Below are positions 14,135 through 22,786 of a stretch of DNA of 51,575 bases, piece after piece. Under the pieces are notes generated by a model that was given only the letters and a program-made list of their open reading frames with translations, was not told where the DNA came from and ran no database searches. Position numbers and translations under genes: made by a program. Location of the stretch: the NCBI GenBank assembly GCA_017504655.1, contig JAFVQT010000040.1:1-51575 (forward strand), read 5' to 3'. Source of the stretch: Clostridia bacterium. Its GTDB lineage: Bacteria; Bacillota; Clostridia; Christensenellales; Borkfalkiaceae. Within the stretch, counting starts at the first letter, position 1; the number at the start of each line of letters is the position of its first letter.

Positions 14135-14740
14135 ATGGAGAAATCAAGCGAGGAATTTGCAATGGAGGCATCGCACACTGCAGAGGCAGACGTAAACACA
14201 GGCGAAAGGGCTATAAAATCAAATCCGTACGGCAAATTCAAGGATGCTGAGTCACTTCTAAAAGCTTACGAGAGCTTGGAGTCTGAGTTTACAAGGCGCA
14301 GTCAAAGACTAAAAGCAATCGAAGGGGAGCTTAAAAGCCGTTCCCACGAGGAAAAAACGGTTGAAAAAGCAGAGGGAAGCAAGGCGACGGAAGAGGGGGA
14401 TTTCATAGGGCGCTATCCCAATTCCTCAAGGTATGCCAATGAGATTGAAGGCGAGGTTAACGGCACCTCGCTCAGCAGAGAGCAAGCCTACATCAAAATT
14501 TTGGAGAGAAAGCTCGGCGAGGTGGAAAACAATCCGTTAAAAGCAAACGGGTCAGACCCGTCCTTTAACAAGGAATTTTCTGCAAACGTAATAAAGGAGT
14601 ATCTCAAAAAAGTAATGAAGGATAAGCCAAAAACAAAAGTGTTTAGCGGAGTTTCGCTTAGTGTACCGCCGCTAAAACCAACGACTGTAGCCGAGGCGTC
14701 GGCTATGGCAAAGAATTATATAAAAAGACAAGGAGAATAA
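14135..14740 (+). CDS. Putative capsid scaffold protein
   Basis: A 201-aa highly charged protein between portal and capsid genes, the normal place for a scaffold. The segment YGKFKDAESLLKAYESLESE is characteristic of phage scaffold proteins, followed by a coiled-coil stretch and a Ser/Glu-rich low-complexity middle. The C terminus is basic (KKVMKDKPKTK), as expected for capsid contact. A CAGGAGG site precedes the ATG. No protease domain is fused and none is encoded nearby, so maturation cleavage, if any, must use another enzyme. Confidence 0.75.
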   Translation: MEKSSEEFAMEASHTAEADVNTGERAIKSNPYGKFKDAESLLKAYESLESEFTRRSQRLKAIEGELKSRSHEEKTVEKAEGSKATEEGDFIGRYPNSSRYANEIEGEVNGTSLSREQAYIKILERKLGEVENNPLKANGSDPSFNKEFSANVIKEYLKKVMKDKPKTKVFSGVSLSVPPLKPTTVAEASAMAKNYIKRQGE

Positions 14741-14746
14741 AATTAT

Positions 14747-15916
14747 ATGGTAACAATGACAAGCGCAGACAAGGCGTTAAAATCACTTTATTTAGGAGCT
14801 GTATCAGAACAGCTCAACACAGAGGTAAACCCACTTCTTACCGCAATTAAGCAAACCACTACAGACGTTTGGGGCAAGGAGGTAAGAAGGGTTGTAAAAT
14901 ACGGTATTAACGGAGGTATCGGCGCAGGCGACGAGGACAGCGATCTTCCTTCTGCAGGCGGTAATAACTACGAGCAAATCGTATCAACCTTAAAAAACCT
15001 TTACGGAACAATTGAAATTTCAGATAAGGCAATCAGAGCATCGCAAAACGATGCGGGCGCGTTTGTAAATCTTTTAAACGCAGAGATGGAAGGACTTATC
15101 AAGGCGTCTACATTTAACTTCGGCAGAATGTTATACGGCGACGGCACGGGTCAGCTCAGCTCAATTACTGCGGTAAGCGGTAACACCGTAACCGTAAAAA
15201 GCGTTAAAAACTTTGCTGTCGGCATGAGGGTGGAAATACATACCCAAGCAGGCGCGTTATCCTCTGCGGGTATAAGAAAAGTCGTTGCGGTAGACGTAGC
15301 CAAAAAGACTGTGACGCTTGACGGAAACCCCTTGACGTCCGACCAGGCAAGTGCAAATTACACGATTGCGCTTCAAGGCTCGTACGGAAAAGAAATAACA
15401 GGTCTTGGAGCAATCTTTTCAGACTCTTCAACCCTTTACGGCTTAAACAGAGCTACTAACGATTGGTTAGTTCCATACAAGATTACAAATGCCGGAGAAA
15501 TCAGCGAAACTATGATTCAGAAGGCTATCGACTACTTAGACGACGTTCACGGTAGCAAGGTAAACTTTATCGTTTGCTCGTCAGGGGTTAAAAGAGCCTT
15601 CCAAAAGCACCTTTCGTCATATAAGAGAAATCTTGACGTTATGGAGTTAAAGGGTGGATGTAAGGCACTTTCGTACAACGGAATTCCTATCGTTTCCGAC
15701 AGATTTTGTCCCGACGGAACAATGTACCTTTTAAACACCGACGACTTTGCCCTTCATCAGCTTTGCGACTGGAAGTGGCTTGAGGGAGAGGACGGAAAGG
15801 TTCTCCGTCAAACTGCGGGAAAACCGACTTATACGGCAACCTTGGTAAAGTATGCCGACCTTGTTTGCACCAGACCATGCGGTCAGGCAATGATTTCGGG
15901 TATTACCGAGGAATAA
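14747..15916 (+). CDS. Major capsid protein (HK97-like fold)
   Basis: A 389-aa capsid protein. The N-terminal ADKALKSLYLGAVSEQLN and EKTDLWG-like start of the P22/HK97 type are seen as VSEQLNTEVNPLLTAIKQ; residues about 140-205 (GNTVTVKSVKNFAVGMRVEI) look like an inserted beta domain; the C-terminal region has VCSSGVKRAFQKHL and YNGIPIVSDRFCPDGTMYLL, typical of phage major head proteins. It is followed by a strong terminator hairpin, which should make the capsid message the most abundant end product. Full length and intact. Confidence 0.85.
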   Translation: MVTMTSADKALKSLYLGAVSEQLNTEVNPLLTAIKQTTTDVWGKEVRRVVKYGINGGIGAGDEDSDLPSAGGNNYEQIVSTLKNLYGTIEISDKAIRASQNDAGAFVNLLNAEMEGLIKASTFNFGRMLYGDGTGQLSSITAVSGNTVTVKSVKNFAVGMRVEIHTQAGALSSAGIRKVVAVDVAKKTVTLDGNPLTSDQASANYTIALQGSYGKEITGLGAIFSDSSTLYGLNRATNDWLVPYKITNAGEISETMIQKAIDYLDDVHGSKVNFIVCSSGVKRAFQKHLSSYKRNLDVMELKGGCKALSYNGIPIVSDRFCPDGTMYLLNTDDFALHQLCDWKWLEGEDGKVLRQTAGKPTYTATLVKYADLVCTRPCGQAMISGITEE

Positions 15917-15929
15917 TAAATAAATTCGG

Positions 15930-15957
15930 AGGCGGTGGGGTTTTCCACCGCCTTCTT
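15930..15957 (+). terminator. Terminator hairpin after the capsid gene
   Basis: AGGCGGTGG pairs with CCACCGCCT around GGTTTT, followed by TCTTT. It probably reduces, rather than blocks, transcription into the tail genes, since no separate promoter is evident. Confidence 0.7.
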
Positions 15958-15968
15958 TGGAGGGTGAT

Positions 15969-16529
15969 ATGAGGGTTAGAGAAATTTTAGCGGAAGTTGC
16001 GCACATTGCAGAAAATAAAGACATGAAGGATAAAATATTGCTAAAGCAAGAGAGTAGTATAGAAGAGGTTGCGGAAAAGCTTGAGGTATTATTGAGCTGT
16101 TATAACTCAGTTATGAAAAGCATCGCTCTCAATTACGACGAGATAGTAAAAACAGCAATAGTTTACGGCAAAAATGCTAACGTAAATGCGGTAGCAGACG
16201 TTTTTTTAAAGCTCGTTTCTGTAACTGATTTAGACGGTAACCCCATAAGCTATGAAGTAATTGGCAATCAGATTTTCGTAAACGAAGAGAGGTTTGAGTA
16301 TACCTATCGCTGTATTCCCCTTGAGCAGGGCATAGACGATATAGCGATTTGCACGAGGAGAGTCATAAGCGAGCACGCTTATATTTGCGGTACGCTTGCG
16401 GAGTATTTTTTAAGGCAAAACCGCATAGAAGAGGCTCAGAACTGGGAAAACCGCTTCAGGCAAGCGGTAGAGGTAAAGACAGATTTTAAAAAGAGAAATC
16501 TAAAGGCAGGTAAGAAATGGGGGTTATAA
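15969..16529 (+). CDS. Head-tail adaptor-like protein
   Basis: A 186-aa mixed helical protein between capsid and tail genes. GGAGG lies 5 bases before the ATG at 15969, preferred over the upstream in-frame TTG. The N-terminal half is helical (LAEVAHIAENKDMKDKILL). A beta segment (KLVSVTDLDGNPISYEVIG) and a helical C terminus follow. This size and plan fit the adaptor ring (gp4/gp11-like) that docks the tail onto the portal in podoviruses. The role rests on position and general shape; no diagnostic motif is seen. Its end overlaps the next gene. Confidence 0.5.
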   Translation: MRVREILAEVAHIAENKDMKDKILLKQESSIEEVAEKLEVLLSCYNSVMKSIALNYDEIVKTAIVYGKNANVNAVADVFLKLVSVTDLDGNPISYEVIGNQIFVNEERFEYTYRCIPLEQGIDDIAICTRRVISEHAYICGTLAEYFLRQNRIEEAQNWENRFRQAVEVKTDFKKRNLKAGKKWGL

Positions 16530-17932
16530 GGCGGATAAAATTCAAAAAACCAAAGCGCGCCAAGGTTGAGCTGGGAAGATTTTACGGCTTAGACCATAGA
16601 GTTGACGGCGACGTATCGGGCTATAACAGAGCTGACGTTTGCTACAATTTCAGCTGTAAGGACGGAACTCTAAGACCGTCGTTTGGCTTAAAAAACGTAA
16701 GAGACCTCTACACGATAGCTAATTATGACATAGTAGAGAGTGTGTATTATTTCAGGCATAACGACTATGCAAACGGTGTAAACGACGACAGAATTATCTC
16801 ATATTGCAGGTCGGGCAATATGTATACGGTTTCTGCAAGCGGAGGACAGTTTGTAAAAATCCCGGGATTGCACTTTTCATCAAAGCCAAAGGGAGTTTGC
16901 TATAACTATAACAGTAAGGACGTAATAATATTTTCAGCCGAGAACGAGGGTATAAAGATTTACGACGGACAAAGCGTTACAGTCGTGCCCGACGCACCGT
17001 CTGTTACAAGCATGTGCGTGCATGCGGAAAGACTGTTTATAACGAGCGGTGGAGTAGACGGTGCACTTTGGTTTTCAGACGACTTTGATCCGACCAACTG
17101 GAACGTTTCCTTAACAGAGGCAGGCTTTATAGATATGAGTGACGACAGAGGAGAAATGCTTGAGGCAGTTGCCTTTGGCGGTAATGTTTACGTATTTAGA
17201 AGCTACGGTGTGTCAAAAATAACCGCTTATGGCGACCAAACGGAATTTTCCGTTTCGCATCTGCTTGTTTCTTGCGGAAAAATCTATAAAAACACAGTAA
17301 TTGTATGTGGCGACTGCATACTGTTTTTTGCAACCGACGGCATGTACAGATTCGACGGGTATAACGCAGTCAGAATTTCCGACCCGTGGTTTGACGTCGT
17401 AAGCGCAGACCAGGATTTTACTAAAGGCGTGTATTATAACGGCTATGCGTATTACATTATCAGCGTAATGCTTGACGGAAAGCTGAGAAGAGGTGTTATA
17501 TGCGTTTCGCCCGACGGCAAGGACTATAACTTTTCGTTTGTAGCAACAATTTTAGACATCTCGGTAATGAACGGAGAGGGTATGTACAAGCTGTTTGCTG
17601 TAGAAAATATGAAGCTGAATATTTTTGAGGTAGTAAACGGCGCCGGGTGGGACGGAGATGATATTTATATGGAATGGCGTAGCAAAGAAACGGATTTTGG
17701 CATAAAGGGCAGGGAAAAACGCCTCGAAAAGGTAAGGTTTTACTCGAGCGCGCCACTTACCTTCAGCGTTGTGGCAGACGGTGTTAAAAGCTCTTACGAG
17801 GTAGTGCCAAAAAACGGAGTGTGCGAGGTTAACGTCAGAAAAAAGGGCGATAGATTTGCAATATATTTTTACGTGGCGGGGGTGAACGTTGAAATTTCGG
17901 CTGTAGAGCTTGAATTTCAGTATTACACATGA
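16517..17932 (+). CDS. Beta-rich tail hub/nozzle-like protein
   Basis: A 471-aa beta-strand-rich protein that starts inside the previous gene and overlaps the next by ATGA. The opening (GRFYGLDHRVDGDVSGYNRA, then NFSCKDGTLRPSFGLK) followed by repeated blade-like units (FHAERLFITSGGVDGALWFS-type) resembles the tail nozzle or tubular protein B of short-tailed phages, which forms a propeller-bearing tube. TNWNVSLTEAGFIDMSDDRG is a recognisable core segment. The assignment comes from architecture and order, not from a unique motif. No sign of truncation. Confidence 0.55.
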   Translation: MGVIRRIKFKKPKRAKVELGRFYGLDHRVDGDVSGYNRADVCYNFSCKDGTLRPSFGLKNVRDLYTIANYDIVESVYYFRHNDYANGVNDDRIISYCRSGNMYTVSASGGQFVKIPGLHFSSKPKGVCYNYNSKDVIIFSAENEGIKIYDGQSVTVVPDAPSVTSMCVHAERLFITSGGVDGALWFSDDFDPTNWNVSLTEAGFIDMSDDRGEMLEAVAFGGNVYVFRSYGVSKITAYGDQTEFSVSHLLVSCGKIYKNTVIVCGDCILFFATDGMYRFDGYNAVRISDPWFDVVSADQDFTKGVYYNGYAYYIISVMLDGKLRRGVICVSPDGKDYNFSFVATILDISVMNGEGMYKLFAVENMKLNIFEVVNGAGWDGDDIYMEWRSKETDFGIKGREKRLEKVRFYSSAPLTFSVVADGVKSSYEVVPKNGVCEVNVRKKGDRFAIYFYVAGVNVEISAVELEFQYYT

Positions 17933-19050
17933 GCGATTTAGATATAAAAAAATTAAACGGTTTAACCGATGAGCACGAACGGAGAATAAAAAATCTTGAG
18001 GCAAGCAAGGTAAATAAGGATTTAATTGTAACGGTTGAGCAATCGGAAGAGAGCTTGCTGTTTGACCAAAAAAACAATTCAAAAATCTTTAAATTTACGT
18101 CAAACGACGATTCGTACGTCATAGTAAAGCTACGTGTTACGTCAAACGCTACCTTCGATGTAAATCAAGAAATTTATTTGAACGGCAAATTGCAAATAGC
18201 AAATCTTATAAATTTTCCCTTTGAGTGTGAAATACCTTTAAAGCCAAGGGTGGGCGAAAATCAAATAAAGATAGTACTAAACAGTAACAGTACGACTAAA
18301 TTTAAGCTGGATATGTACCTTTCGGTTAAAGGAAATATCGTTCAAAGTGAAAAAGCCTATGAGCTTGGCGCGTCTATGGATGAGTACGTTTATTTAAAGA
18401 CGGGTGACACCGTAAAAGGCATAAATACCGACACTATGGAAACTGTAGTGTGCTATTCGGGCAAGCAGGCTGTAGCCTCTTGCTTTTTAACAGGCAACTA
18501 CTTTGCGTATTTACATAAGGAGGACGGCGTAGCTAAGCTTGAACGGCATATAAAGGGGTCAAGCGACTCCTATAAAACCGTTGAGGGCTTAGAATCCAAT
18601 TATACAGATTGCAGTATAGAAATAAACAACGGCTATACGTATATCTATATGCTAAGGGGAGAAATCGCCTACCTTTACGGTTATTTATCAAGCACCTCGA
18701 GCTTTTTGCAAAAGCTCCCATTCAGGGCAAGCAGAATTTTCGTTTTTGCGGGGGCTACCGGCAGATATCTTTACTATACCGATTTGAGAGGAAATTGCAC
18801 CGTTATTAAACACTATTCATATACCAATTTTCGTTTAGAAAAGACAATTTCGCTCGGCAAACTGAAAAACGCAAGGCTAAGCGAAGAAAACGGAAAGCTG
18901 GTAGTTTTATATAAGCAGGGCTTAGTCGTTGTTAAAAAGCCTGTGTTTGAAAACGCAGAGCCCACCGTAGTGGGTATTGGCGACGAGGCAGTTATTACAA
19001 AAAACGGCGTAACCGTAATACGCCAAAGCAGTAAATTAATTAAATTATAA
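17929..19050 (+). CDS. Putative tail fibre/receptor-binding protein
   Basis: A 373-aa protein starting within the stop of the nozzle-like gene. A short N-terminal helix (LNGLTDEHERRIKNLEASKV, coiled-coil register) is followed by beta-rich sequence with repeated YLYGYL/ RYLYYTD-type strands, as in fibre or spike proteins that begin with a trimerising attachment helix. It ends in a basic tail (RQSSKLIKL). Target specificity cannot be judged. No lyase, peptidase or sialidase motif is seen. Confidence 0.45.
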   Translation: MSDLDIKKLNGLTDEHERRIKNLEASKVNKDLIVTVEQSEESLLFDQKNNSKIFKFTSNDDSYVIVKLRVTSNATFDVNQEIYLNGKLQIANLINFPFECEIPLKPRVGENQIKIVLNSNSTTKFKLDMYLSVKGNIVQSEKAYELGASMDEYVYLKTGDTVKGINTDTMETVVCYSGKQAVASCFLTGNYFAYLHKEDGVAKLERHIKGSSDSYKTVEGLESNYTDCSIEINNGYTYIYMLRGEIAYLYGYLSSTSSFLQKLPFRASRIFVFAGATGRYLYYTDLRGNCTVIKHYSYTNFRLEKTISLGKLKNARLSEENGKLVVLYKQGLVVVKKPVFENAEPTVVGIGDEAVITKNGVTVIRQSSKLIKL

Positions 19051-19061
19051 GGAGAAATTTT

Positions 19062-19976
19062 ATGGCAAAATTTAAATTCACAAAAAAGCAGTTTGAAGAG
19101 GCAAGCGCAGACAAGCAGCAGGAGGGCACGGCAGAGGAAGAAAGCGAGGAAAAGAAAAAGCTTAAGGAAAAATTGGGTGAAATTGACAGCGAATATAAAA
19201 GCGCTCCTAACCGCACCTATAACGGAATAGCCGTTCCCAACGTGGAGGAAAAAACGTACGAAATGCCCAGCGATGAGCAGGTGGCTAAAAAGGCAGATGA
19301 AGAAATTTCACCGCTTTACGATGCAAAAATTCAGTCGCTTAATTCTGAAAGTGAGTTTCAAAGAGAAAGCGTTGAAAACGAAAAGGACGAGCTTTATCAA
19401 AGAGCGGAGCAATCGTTAAAGGAGCTTAAAAAAACCTATGATAAAGCAAGAGAAAACACCTCTGACGAGGCTATAAAAAGAGGTCTTGCAAGATCGTCTA
19501 TTATACTCAATCAGCTCAAAGACCTCGAAAACAGCGAAATAAACGCTACGGGCGGTATTTTATCTCAAAGAGATAAGGACTTGAGCGCGCTTTCTAAAAA
19601 AATTGACGAAATAAAGCTCAAGCTTTTAAACGATACTAACGTTTTAAACGAAGAGAGAGCAAAGGAAATCAATGAGAGATTAGAGGAGCTTTTAGAAAAG
19701 TACAGAGCAGAGGAAAAAGAGGTTATAGAGTATAACAATAAGCTTAAGGCACAAAAGGCAGAAACACTTGCAAAGCTCAAGTCGGCGGGCATTATCGCTA
19801 ACGAAACCAACTCGGAGGAGTACGCAAATATGATAGCTAAAAAGACAAAAGCTCTTTACAGCTATTATTTTGCCTTTGGCAAAAACGCGCTTGACGAAAT
19901 CAAAAAGGACAGGCAGTTTATTATAGAAAACGTCGGCGAAAAGGGCTATGACAGCTTAGTTCGTTATTACGAATAA
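19062..19976 (+). CDS. Coiled-coil protein, last gene of cassette (possible ejected/internal protein)
   Basis: A 304-aa, almost entirely charged helical protein with an extended coiled coil (about 85-245; KKTYDKARENTSDEAIKRGL lies within it). It has no signal peptide or membrane helix. The ribosome site AAGGAG and short gap make it the end of the structural operon. By position it could be an internal virion protein or tail-completion factor, since short-tailed phages place ejection proteins here, but coiled coils are not diagnostic. The GLARSSIILNQL segment is the most distinctive non-repetitive part. Confidence 0.45.
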   Translation: MAKFKFTKKQFEEASADKQQEGTAEEESEEKKKLKEKLGEIDSEYKSAPNRTYNGIAVPNVEEKTYEMPSDEQVAKKADEEISPLYDAKIQSLNSESEFQRESVENEKDELYQRAEQSLKELKKTYDKARENTSDEAIKRGLARSSIILNQLKDLENSEINATGGILSQRDKDLSALSKKIDEIKLKLLNDTNVLNEERAKEINERLEELLEKYRAEEKEVIEYNNKLKAQKAETLAKLKSAGIIANETNSEEYANMIAKKTKALYSYYFAFGKNALDEIKKDRQFIIENVGEKGYDSLVRYYE

Positions 19977-20016
19977 AGCCCACATCGGTTATATGCTGAA
20001 TAACCAAGCAAAAAGA

Positions 20017-20037
20017 GGGGTGGAACCGTTCCACCCC
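20017..20037. terminator. Hairpin downstream of the phage-derived cassette
   Basis: GGGGTGGAA pairs with TTCCACCCC around CCG. The T tract is on the minus-strand side (TCTTTTTG), so it best serves minus-strand transcripts; on the plus strand it has A residues after it. A smaller hairpin GGTTAT/ATAACC lies just before it. Confidence 0.55.
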
Positions 20038-20118
20038 AAAAAACAGTTTAAAGCTAAAAAAAATTGGAATTGTAAAACGTAATTCCGTGACCTTTGTTAT
20101 TTAAAAACAGCCCGAGGA

Positions 20119-20473
20119 TATGCGTGTTATCCTTAACGGAGAACACGCATAACTAAGTTTGCCCTTGCGGGCAAGTGAAGTTATCTTCGATAGTGAAGTT
20201 CACTTCGTGAGTGAAGTTTCGCTTGACGGCGAAGTTCATGGGCAAACTTAACTTCACTTGTGCATAGCACAAACTTCACTGCGTAGCAACTTCACTTTCG
20301 CGATAGCGAAAACTTCACTCACAGAAAAAGAGATAACATTTCGGCTACTAACCGATTTGTTATCTCTTTCTGTCGTTATTTGGGTTTGGGCTTAGCCCAT
20401 TTGCGTTTGGCCCGACAAACGCGATGCTCGCACTTAGCGACTTTTTTTAAATTTTCCGCTATGAGTATCACCC
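20119..20473. repeat. Structured intergenic repeat element, copy A
   Basis: A 355-bp element homologous along its length to copy B at 33296-33649. The ends carry imperfect inverted repeats: CTTAACGGAGAA (20132-20143) and TTTTCCGCTATG (20452-20463). Inside, four GTGAAGTT-like units are mirrored by four AACTTCAC units, separated by small hairpins such as ATC-TTC-GAT, CAC-TTC-GTG, TTGTGC-ATA-GCACAA and TTTCGC-GATA-GCGAAA. A GAGATAACA/TGTTATCTC hairpin with T tracts on both sides can act as a bidirectional terminator. It begins 22 bases downstream of the radC stop codon. No coding region. Confidence 0.8.
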
Positions 20474-20494
20474 ATATTCCACGGGCTGTTTGAA

Positions 20495-21220
20495 TTATAG
20501 GTCGAATTTGCTGTTGACCGACTCGGCAATTTTATCCAATCTTCCGTCGCTGCTATAGCTGTAAATTCTATTGCCTGCAATTATAACGTGGTCATAAAGT
20601 ATAACGCCGTTAAGCGCAAACATCAGATACATTTTCTCAGTAGCAGAATCGTCCTTTTTAGACGGCTCTGCATTGCCGGACGGATGATTGTGAGCAACGA
20701 CTACCGCATAGGGCTTAACGCTTGCAAAGGAACGCGAAAATTCACTTAAAAGAAAGTTTATTTCATCAACCCTATCCGACGTATAAGAAACCTTTGCAAT
20801 AACCCTTTCAGTCTTAGAAAGGAAAAATGCGTAAAAGACCTCCTTGTCGTAATTTGCGAAGAATTTAATAAGATATTTTTTAACGTTCTCTAAATTAAAA
20901 AGCTTTAAGCCGTCTTGAATTTCTTCCTCTGACGTAAGCTCGAGAATTTTGCCAAGCGTAGAGATATAAGCCGCCGTGCTTTGACCCATGCCTTCAACAG
21001 CTAAAAGCTCGTTTGTATCTGCGTTGAAAACTGCCGTTAAAGACCCGAATTTATCTATCAAAAGATGTGCGAGTGGGTTTACGTTTTTTCGGGGTATGGC
21101 ATAAAAGAGCAGTAATTCTAAAATTTCGTGTTTATTCAGCGAGCTTGGGTTAGCTAAAAATTTATCTCTCAGTCTTTGTCTATGGTGTTCGTGGACGTTT
21201 TCTTTTGTTTTTTCCGCCAT
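20495..21220 (-). CDS. radC: RadC-family JAB/MPN domain protein
   Basis: A 241-aa protein with an N-terminal helix-hairpin-helix part (VEGMGQSTAAYIS) and a C-terminal JAB1/MPN metal-binding fold whose motif is HNHPSG (177-182) with Asp190/191. The family was once linked to DNA repair, but its biochemical role is unsettled. Length is normal. AAGGAG lies before the ATG, and a promoter TTGACT-17-TATCAT (21279-21251) lies upstream. It faces away from the phage cassette and is followed by repeat copy A. Confidence 0.88.
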   Translation of the reverse strand: MAEKTKENVHEHHRQRLRDKFLANPSSLNKHEILELLLFYAIPRKNVNPLAHLLIDKFGSLTAVFNADTNELLAVEGMGQSTAAYISTLGKILELTSEEEIQDGLKLFNLENVKKYLIKFFANYDKEVFYAFFLSKTERVIAKVSYTSDRVDEINFLLSEFSRSFASVKPYAVVVAHNHPSGNAEPSKKDDSATEKMYLMFALNGVILYDHVIIAGNRIYSYSSDGRLDKIAESVNSKFDL

Positions 21221-21250
21221 TTATTGCTCCTTAGTTACAATTATAGTTAA

Positions 21251-21279
21251 ATGATAAGAATTTTCTGATTAAAAGTCAA
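21251..21279 (-). promoter_or_regulatory. Promoter of radC
   Basis: Minus-strand TTGACT, 17-base spacer, TATCAT, about 30 bases before the start codon. Confidence 0.6.
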
Positions 21280-21338
21280 TTGATTTGCATATGTTTGCGC
21301 TAAAACGTTAAATATCGTTAAGAGAGATTTTATTTTGC

Positions 21339-21367
21339 TTGACAACAAAGTGCAAAATAAATATAAT
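21339..21367 (+). promoter_or_regulatory. Promoter of the glyRS-glnRS operon
   Basis: Consensus TTGACA, 17-base spacer, consensus TATAAT, then a leader of about 26 bases with GAGGTG before the ATG. No T-box is present in this short leader. Confidence 0.8.
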
Positions 21368-21399
21368 GAATATATTTATTAATATCGAGGTGCTTTAAA

Positions 21400-22782
21400 A
21401 TGGAAACTAAAAGAGCAGTTACAATGGAAAAACTCGTTAATCTTTGCAAAACAAGAGGTATAATTTTCCCCGGTAGCGATATATACGACGGTATGGGTAA
21501 CACATGGGACTACGGACCTGTCGGCGTTGAAATAAAAAACAACATTAAAAAGGCTTGGTGGAAGAAATTCGTTCAGGAAAGTGAAAATTCTTACGGTGTA
21601 GACGCGGCTATTTTAATGAACAGCAGAGTATGGGAGGCTTCGGGTCACACGGCAAGCTTTTCAGACCCTAAAATGGACTGTAAGGAGTGTAAAGCCCGTC
21701 AAAGAGCAGATAATCTTATCGAAAACTACTCAAAGGGCGAGGTTAACCCCGATGCAATGAGTCAGGAGGAGATGCAGGAGTACATAAACGAGCATCAAAT
21801 CAAATGCCCTATTTGCGGTAAGTTCAATTGGACACCTATCAGAAATTTCAATCTTATGTTTGAAACGTCAAGAGGTGTAACCGAGGGTAACCAGAACAAG
21901 ATTTATCTTCGCCCCGAAACTGCACAAGGCGAATTTGTTAACTTTTTGAACGTTCAGCGTTCTACAAGAGCAAAAATTCCGTTTGGTATAGCTCAAATCG
22001 GCAAGGCGTTCCGTAACGAAATTACCCCCGGCAACTTTATTTTCAGAACTATCGAGTTTGAACAAATGGAGCATCAGTGGTTCTGTAAAGAAGGAACGGA
22101 CGTTGAGTATTACGAGGAATATAAAAAATGTGCATGGGATTTCCTTTTGTCATTAGGCTTTAAGGAGGAAAATCTTCGTTATAAGGATCACGATAAGCTC
22201 GCTCACTACGCAAAGTGCGCTTGCGATATTCAGTATAATTTCCCGATGGGTTGGTCGGAGCTTAACGGTATTCACAACAGAACAGACTACGACCTTTCAC
22301 GCCATCAAGAGTATTCGGGTAAGAATATGAACTACGTAGACTCGGGCAACGGAGAAAAGTTTATTCCTTACGTTGTCGAGTACTCTATCGGCGCAGACAG
22401 ACTTATGCTTGCAGTACTTTCCGAGGCTTACGATGAAGAACAATTAGAGGGTGGCGACACGAGAATAGTAATGCATTTTCACCCTGCAATTTCTGCCTAT
22501 AAGGTTTGCGTTCTTCCTCTTCAGAAGAAGGAGATGGGCGAAAAGGCAAAGGCTCTTTATAAGACGCTTTGCAAGCACTTCCCATGTACCTACGACGAGG
22601 CAGGCTCAATCGGTAAGCGTTATCGCAGACAAGACGAAATCGGTACTCCTTTCTGTGTAACCGTTGACTTTGATACTCTTCAAGACGATACTGTAACCCT
22701 TCGTGACAGAGATACAATGGAGCAAATCCGTATGCCTATTTCAGAATTGGCATCTTACGTAGAAAACAAGATTAAATATTAA
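21400..22782 (+). CDS. glyQS: Glycyl-tRNA synthetase, class II dimeric type
   Basis: A 460-aa single-chain enzyme that charges tRNA-Gly, of the homodimeric type rather than the GlyQ/GlyS heterotetramer. Family signatures: GMGNTWDYGPVGVEIKNN near residue 28, a Cys4 zinc site (CKEC and CPIC), motif 2 region NLMFETSRGVTEGNQNKIYL with RPETAQG, and motif 3 near SIGADRLMLAVL. The C-terminal anticodon-binding domain is present (about 365-460). It starts after a clear promoter and shares an operon with glutaminyl-tRNA synthetase, 4 bases downstream. Confidence 0.95.
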   Translation: METKRAVTMEKLVNLCKTRGIIFPGSDIYDGMGNTWDYGPVGVEIKNNIKKAWWKKFVQESENSYGVDAAILMNSRVWEASGHTASFSDPKMDCKECKARQRADNLIENYSKGEVNPDAMSQEEMQEYINEHQIKCPICGKFNWTPIRNFNLMFETSRGVTEGNQNKIYLRPETAQGEFVNFLNVQRSTRAKIPFGIAQIGKAFRNEITPGNFIFRTIEFEQMEHQWFCKEGTDVEYYEEYKKCAWDFLLSLGFKEENLRYKDHDKLAHYAKCACDIQYNFPMGWSELNGIHNRTDYDLSRHQEYSGKNMNYVDSGNGEKFIPYVVEYSIGADRLMLAVLSEAYDEEQLEGGDTRIVMHFHPAISAYKVCVLPLQKKEMGEKAKALYKTLCKHFPCTYDEAGSIGKRYRRQDEIGTPFCVTVDFDTLQDDTVTLRDRDTMEQIRMPISELASYVENKIKY

Positions 22783-22786
22783 AATT

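Noticed and set aside
20161..20318. CRISPR array from repeated GTGAAGTT
   Set aside because: Units are 8 bases, occur in both orientations and are spaced by hairpins rather than by unique spacers; no cas genes.
21221..21399. T-box riboswitch upstream of glyRS
   Set aside because: The leader after the consensus promoter is only about 26 bases and has no T-box sequence.
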